Virus record (IMG/VR): IMGVR_UViG_3300028840_002786
Span: 1-24,041 of that record
Direction: 5' to 3' (one strand)
DNA: 24,041 bases
Source of the DNA: a virus
Each line of letters opens with the position of its first letter. Within the stretch, counting starts at the first letter, position 1. Positions 22,891 through 24,041 of the stretch are shown here, piece after piece. Both the position numbers and the translations under genes were made by a program. The notes under the pieces were generated by a model. It had not been told where the DNA came from and did no database searches. It worked only from the letters and a program-made list of their open reading frames with translations.

Positions 22891-23011
22891 GGTGAGACCT
22901 CCGGCCGGAAGGCTACCGCGAGCCGTCGAAGGTAGCAACCCAAAAAAAACCGTTTGCCAACGCTCGCTAAACCAGTGTAGACCAGAGCGGAACCCGAACG
23001 GAGGGCACACC
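22891..23011. promoter_or_regulatory. Divergent promoter region between the minus block and right-hand plus genes
   Basis: Two genes start outward from this 121-base gap, which is less GC-rich than its surroundings and holds an A8 run (22942-22949). On the plus strand TTGCCA (22954-22959) and TGTAGA (22976-22981), 16 bases apart, are a modest sigma70-like pair. On the minus strand TTGGCA in the same place with a TGCTAC-like element after about 17 bases is possible. A 6-bp inverted repeat, GCTACC (22912-22917) with GGTAGC (22931-22936), lies on the minus side and could be an operator. Confidence 0.45.
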
Positions 23012-23425
23012 ATGACACCCCGACAGCGAGCCCGCGTGAACGCGGCCCGCCTCTTCGCAACATCGATCGTCGATCTGGTCGCCCGGCTCGATGGCGAACA
23101 CGCCGACCGAATGCGCTACGCCGCCGAGGAGGTGTGCTTCGCCGATCTGCAGGCCGAGCAATACAGCGACGCGCGTGCCTTGCTGCGCGACGCGCGCAAG
23201 CTCGACCCCCGGAGCGAAGCGCTCGACGGCGGCAGCACAAACCCGCACGCCGCTCGTGCGGCTGCTGCCGGCTACCTGGTGGCCGTGTGCGAGGACGACC
23301 ACCCCCCGGCCACCGCCGCACGTCTGCGGGCCGTGTGCGAAGCACTGGCGATCCTGTGGCCGCATGCGTCGACGGCTGCGCGTGTCGCGCTGCGGGTGGC
23401 GGCCGGCGATGGCGCGACGCCATGA
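23012..23425 (+). CDS. Unknown helical protein upstream of the exonuclease
   Basis: This 137-residue, almost entirely helical protein starts at an ATG with CGGAGGG about 8 bases upstream. It opens with MTPRQRARVNAARLF and has a TPR-like helix pair (EQYSDARALLRDARKLDP, about residues 49-66). Ala/Leu/Arg-rich helices follow to the end. No family is recognised. The stop overlaps the next start as ATGA, so it is translated with the exonuclease and may be a partner or regulator of it. A 48-residue upstream in-frame extension is rejected because it covers the promoter gap and part of the RuvC-like gene. Confidence 0.7.
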   Translation: MTPRQRARVNAARLFATSIVDLVARLDGEHADRMRYAAEEVCFADLQAEQYSDARALLRDARKLDPRSEALDGGSTNPHAARAAAAGYLVAVCEDDHPPATAARLRAVCEALAILWPHASTAARVALRVAAGDGATP

Positions 23426-24041
23426 CCGGACGGCCAGACTGGTACAGCGAGCCGCACCTGATTGGCTTCACCGACCATCTTTCGACCATGTTCGACAGCC
23501 CGCTTGCCTTCGACCAGCGCGGCCGACAGCGGGCATCGGGTCAGGACAACGACACAGCAAGCCGCGCCCGTCTGCGGTGCACGCACGCGTTGATCCTCGA
23601 AGGCGCGGCGGCTGTGCAGCGGTCCTTCGTCGTGTCTGACGTGACGCGGAACAAGAAGCACGCCGCCTATCAAGCCGTGCTCGCCGATGCCGGCGGCCGC
23701 GCCGTGCTCAACCCGCGCGAATGGTCGCTCGCGTCCACGCAAGCCGCGGCCGTGGTCGGGCACTGGTGGATTCGCGACCAGCTCGCCGAGTGGCGGGGGG
23801 ACGGCTGGCGCATGGTGTGCGAGCAGCCGATGCGGTGGCAGCAGACGGTCGCCATGGCAGACCCGCCAGCCGTGCTCTTCGACGGGCAGGTAGCACCCGA
23901 CATCGAGCAGGTGCAGCTCGAGTGCAAGGGGATCACCGACGCGCTCGCGGTCAATGTCGAGCGCCGCGAGGGCGTGATCATCGACTGCAAAGAGATCCCA
24001 ACGACCGTACCGCGTCCGCTCTTCGCGCACCTTGAGCGCAT
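23422..24041 (+). CDS. RecE/DUF3799-like PD-(D/E)XK exonuclease (partial, runs off the window)
   Basis: The reading frame starts at the ATG overlapping the previous stop (ATGA) and stays open to the end of the window, giving 206 residues. The N-terminal half matches exonuclease-VIII-like/DUF3799 proteins: LIGFTDHLSTMFDSPLAFD (about 13-31), a THALILEGAA element (54-63) and LNPREWSLASTQAAAVV. The nuclease core is visible: E134 in CEQPMRW, GITD with D173, then IIDCKE with D188 and K190, the D-x-K of the PD-(D/E)XK fold, 15 residues after D173. Such 5'-to-3' exonucleases usually work with a single-strand annealing protein, expected just downstream. The C-terminus is missing only because the window ends. 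Confidence 0.8.
   Translation, partial: MTGRPDWYSEPHLIGFTDHLSTMFDSPLAFDQRGRQRASGQDNDTASRARLRCTHALILEGAAAVQRSFVVSDVTRNKKHAAYQAVLADAGGRAVLNPREWSLASTQAAAVVGHWWIRDQLAEWRGDGWRMVCEQPMRWQQTVAMADPPAVLFDGQVAPDIEQVQLECKGITDALAVNVERREGVIIDCKEIPTTVPRPLFAHLER

Noticed and set aside
22942-22949. A8 run as an intrinsic terminator for the minus block
   Set aside because: Read on the minus strand it is a T-run but no hairpin lies directly before it, and it sits upstream of the first gene, so it fits a promoter spacer better.
23272-24030. 252-residue minus-strand frame opposite the exonuclease
   Set aside because: The plus-strand frame has the PD-(D/E)XK motifs, an ATGA start overlap and stays open to the window end. 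The minus frame has no pattern.

Overview
The window reads as the structural half, plus the start of the DNA-metabolism half, of a tailed dsDNA bacteriophage (Caudoviricetes) with a long non-contractile, siphovirus-type tail. The evidence is a tape measure protein, a gp10-like head-tail protein, a tail tube candidate and frameshifted tail chaperones, with no contractile sheath seen. The DNA is clearly GC-rich. Genes are packed end to end, with stop/start overlaps of the TGATG, ATGA and GTGA kind, and most starts carry a strong GGAGG-type Shine-Dalgarno (SD) site. This suggests a high-GC bacterial host using ordinary SD initiation, but nothing in the window names the host. No integrase, tRNA, IS element or CRISPR array was seen, so lifestyle is undecided.

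Layout. Bases 1-88 are a near-perfect hairpin just upstream of the packaging genes. Bases 155-5311 (+) hold the DNA-packaging and head module: small terminase candidate, large terminase, portal, scaffold and major capsid protein. Bases 5374-7939 (+) hold head completion and head-tail joining: an unknown protein, a connector-like protein, a tail-terminator-like protein and a gp10-like protein. Bases 7932-14875 (+) hold the tape measure, a very large tail protein with sialidase-type Asp boxes, and a tail hub candidate. Bases 14879-15987 (+) hold a tail tube candidate followed by a two-frame tail-chaperone gene with a likely -1 programmed frameshift. This block lies downstream of the tape measure, the reverse of the usual order. 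Bases 15962-17911 (+) are small accessory or virion genes, including one with an eleven-glycine linker. Bases 17908-19600 (+) form the lysis region: an N-acetylmuramoyl-L-alanine amidase, a small protein, a one-membrane-segment coiled-coil protein, a possible nested membrane protein and an unknown protein.

Bases 19560-22890 (-) run the other way and carry a small unknown gene, a winged-helix regulator, an SF2 helicase with an unusual C-terminal extension, and a RuvC-like nuclease. A divergent promoter region at 22891-23011 separates these from a second plus-strand set: an unknown gene and a RecE/DUF3799-like exonuclease cut off by the window end.

The plus-strand late genes probably build the virion and lyse the cell. 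The minus-strand block and the right-hand plus genes look like recombination or replication functions with their own regulator. The points most worth checking are the terminal hairpin, the displaced tube/chaperone block with its frameshift element, the nested ORF in the lysis region, the helicase C-terminal domains, and a recurring small hairpin that presents the SD sequence in its loop.
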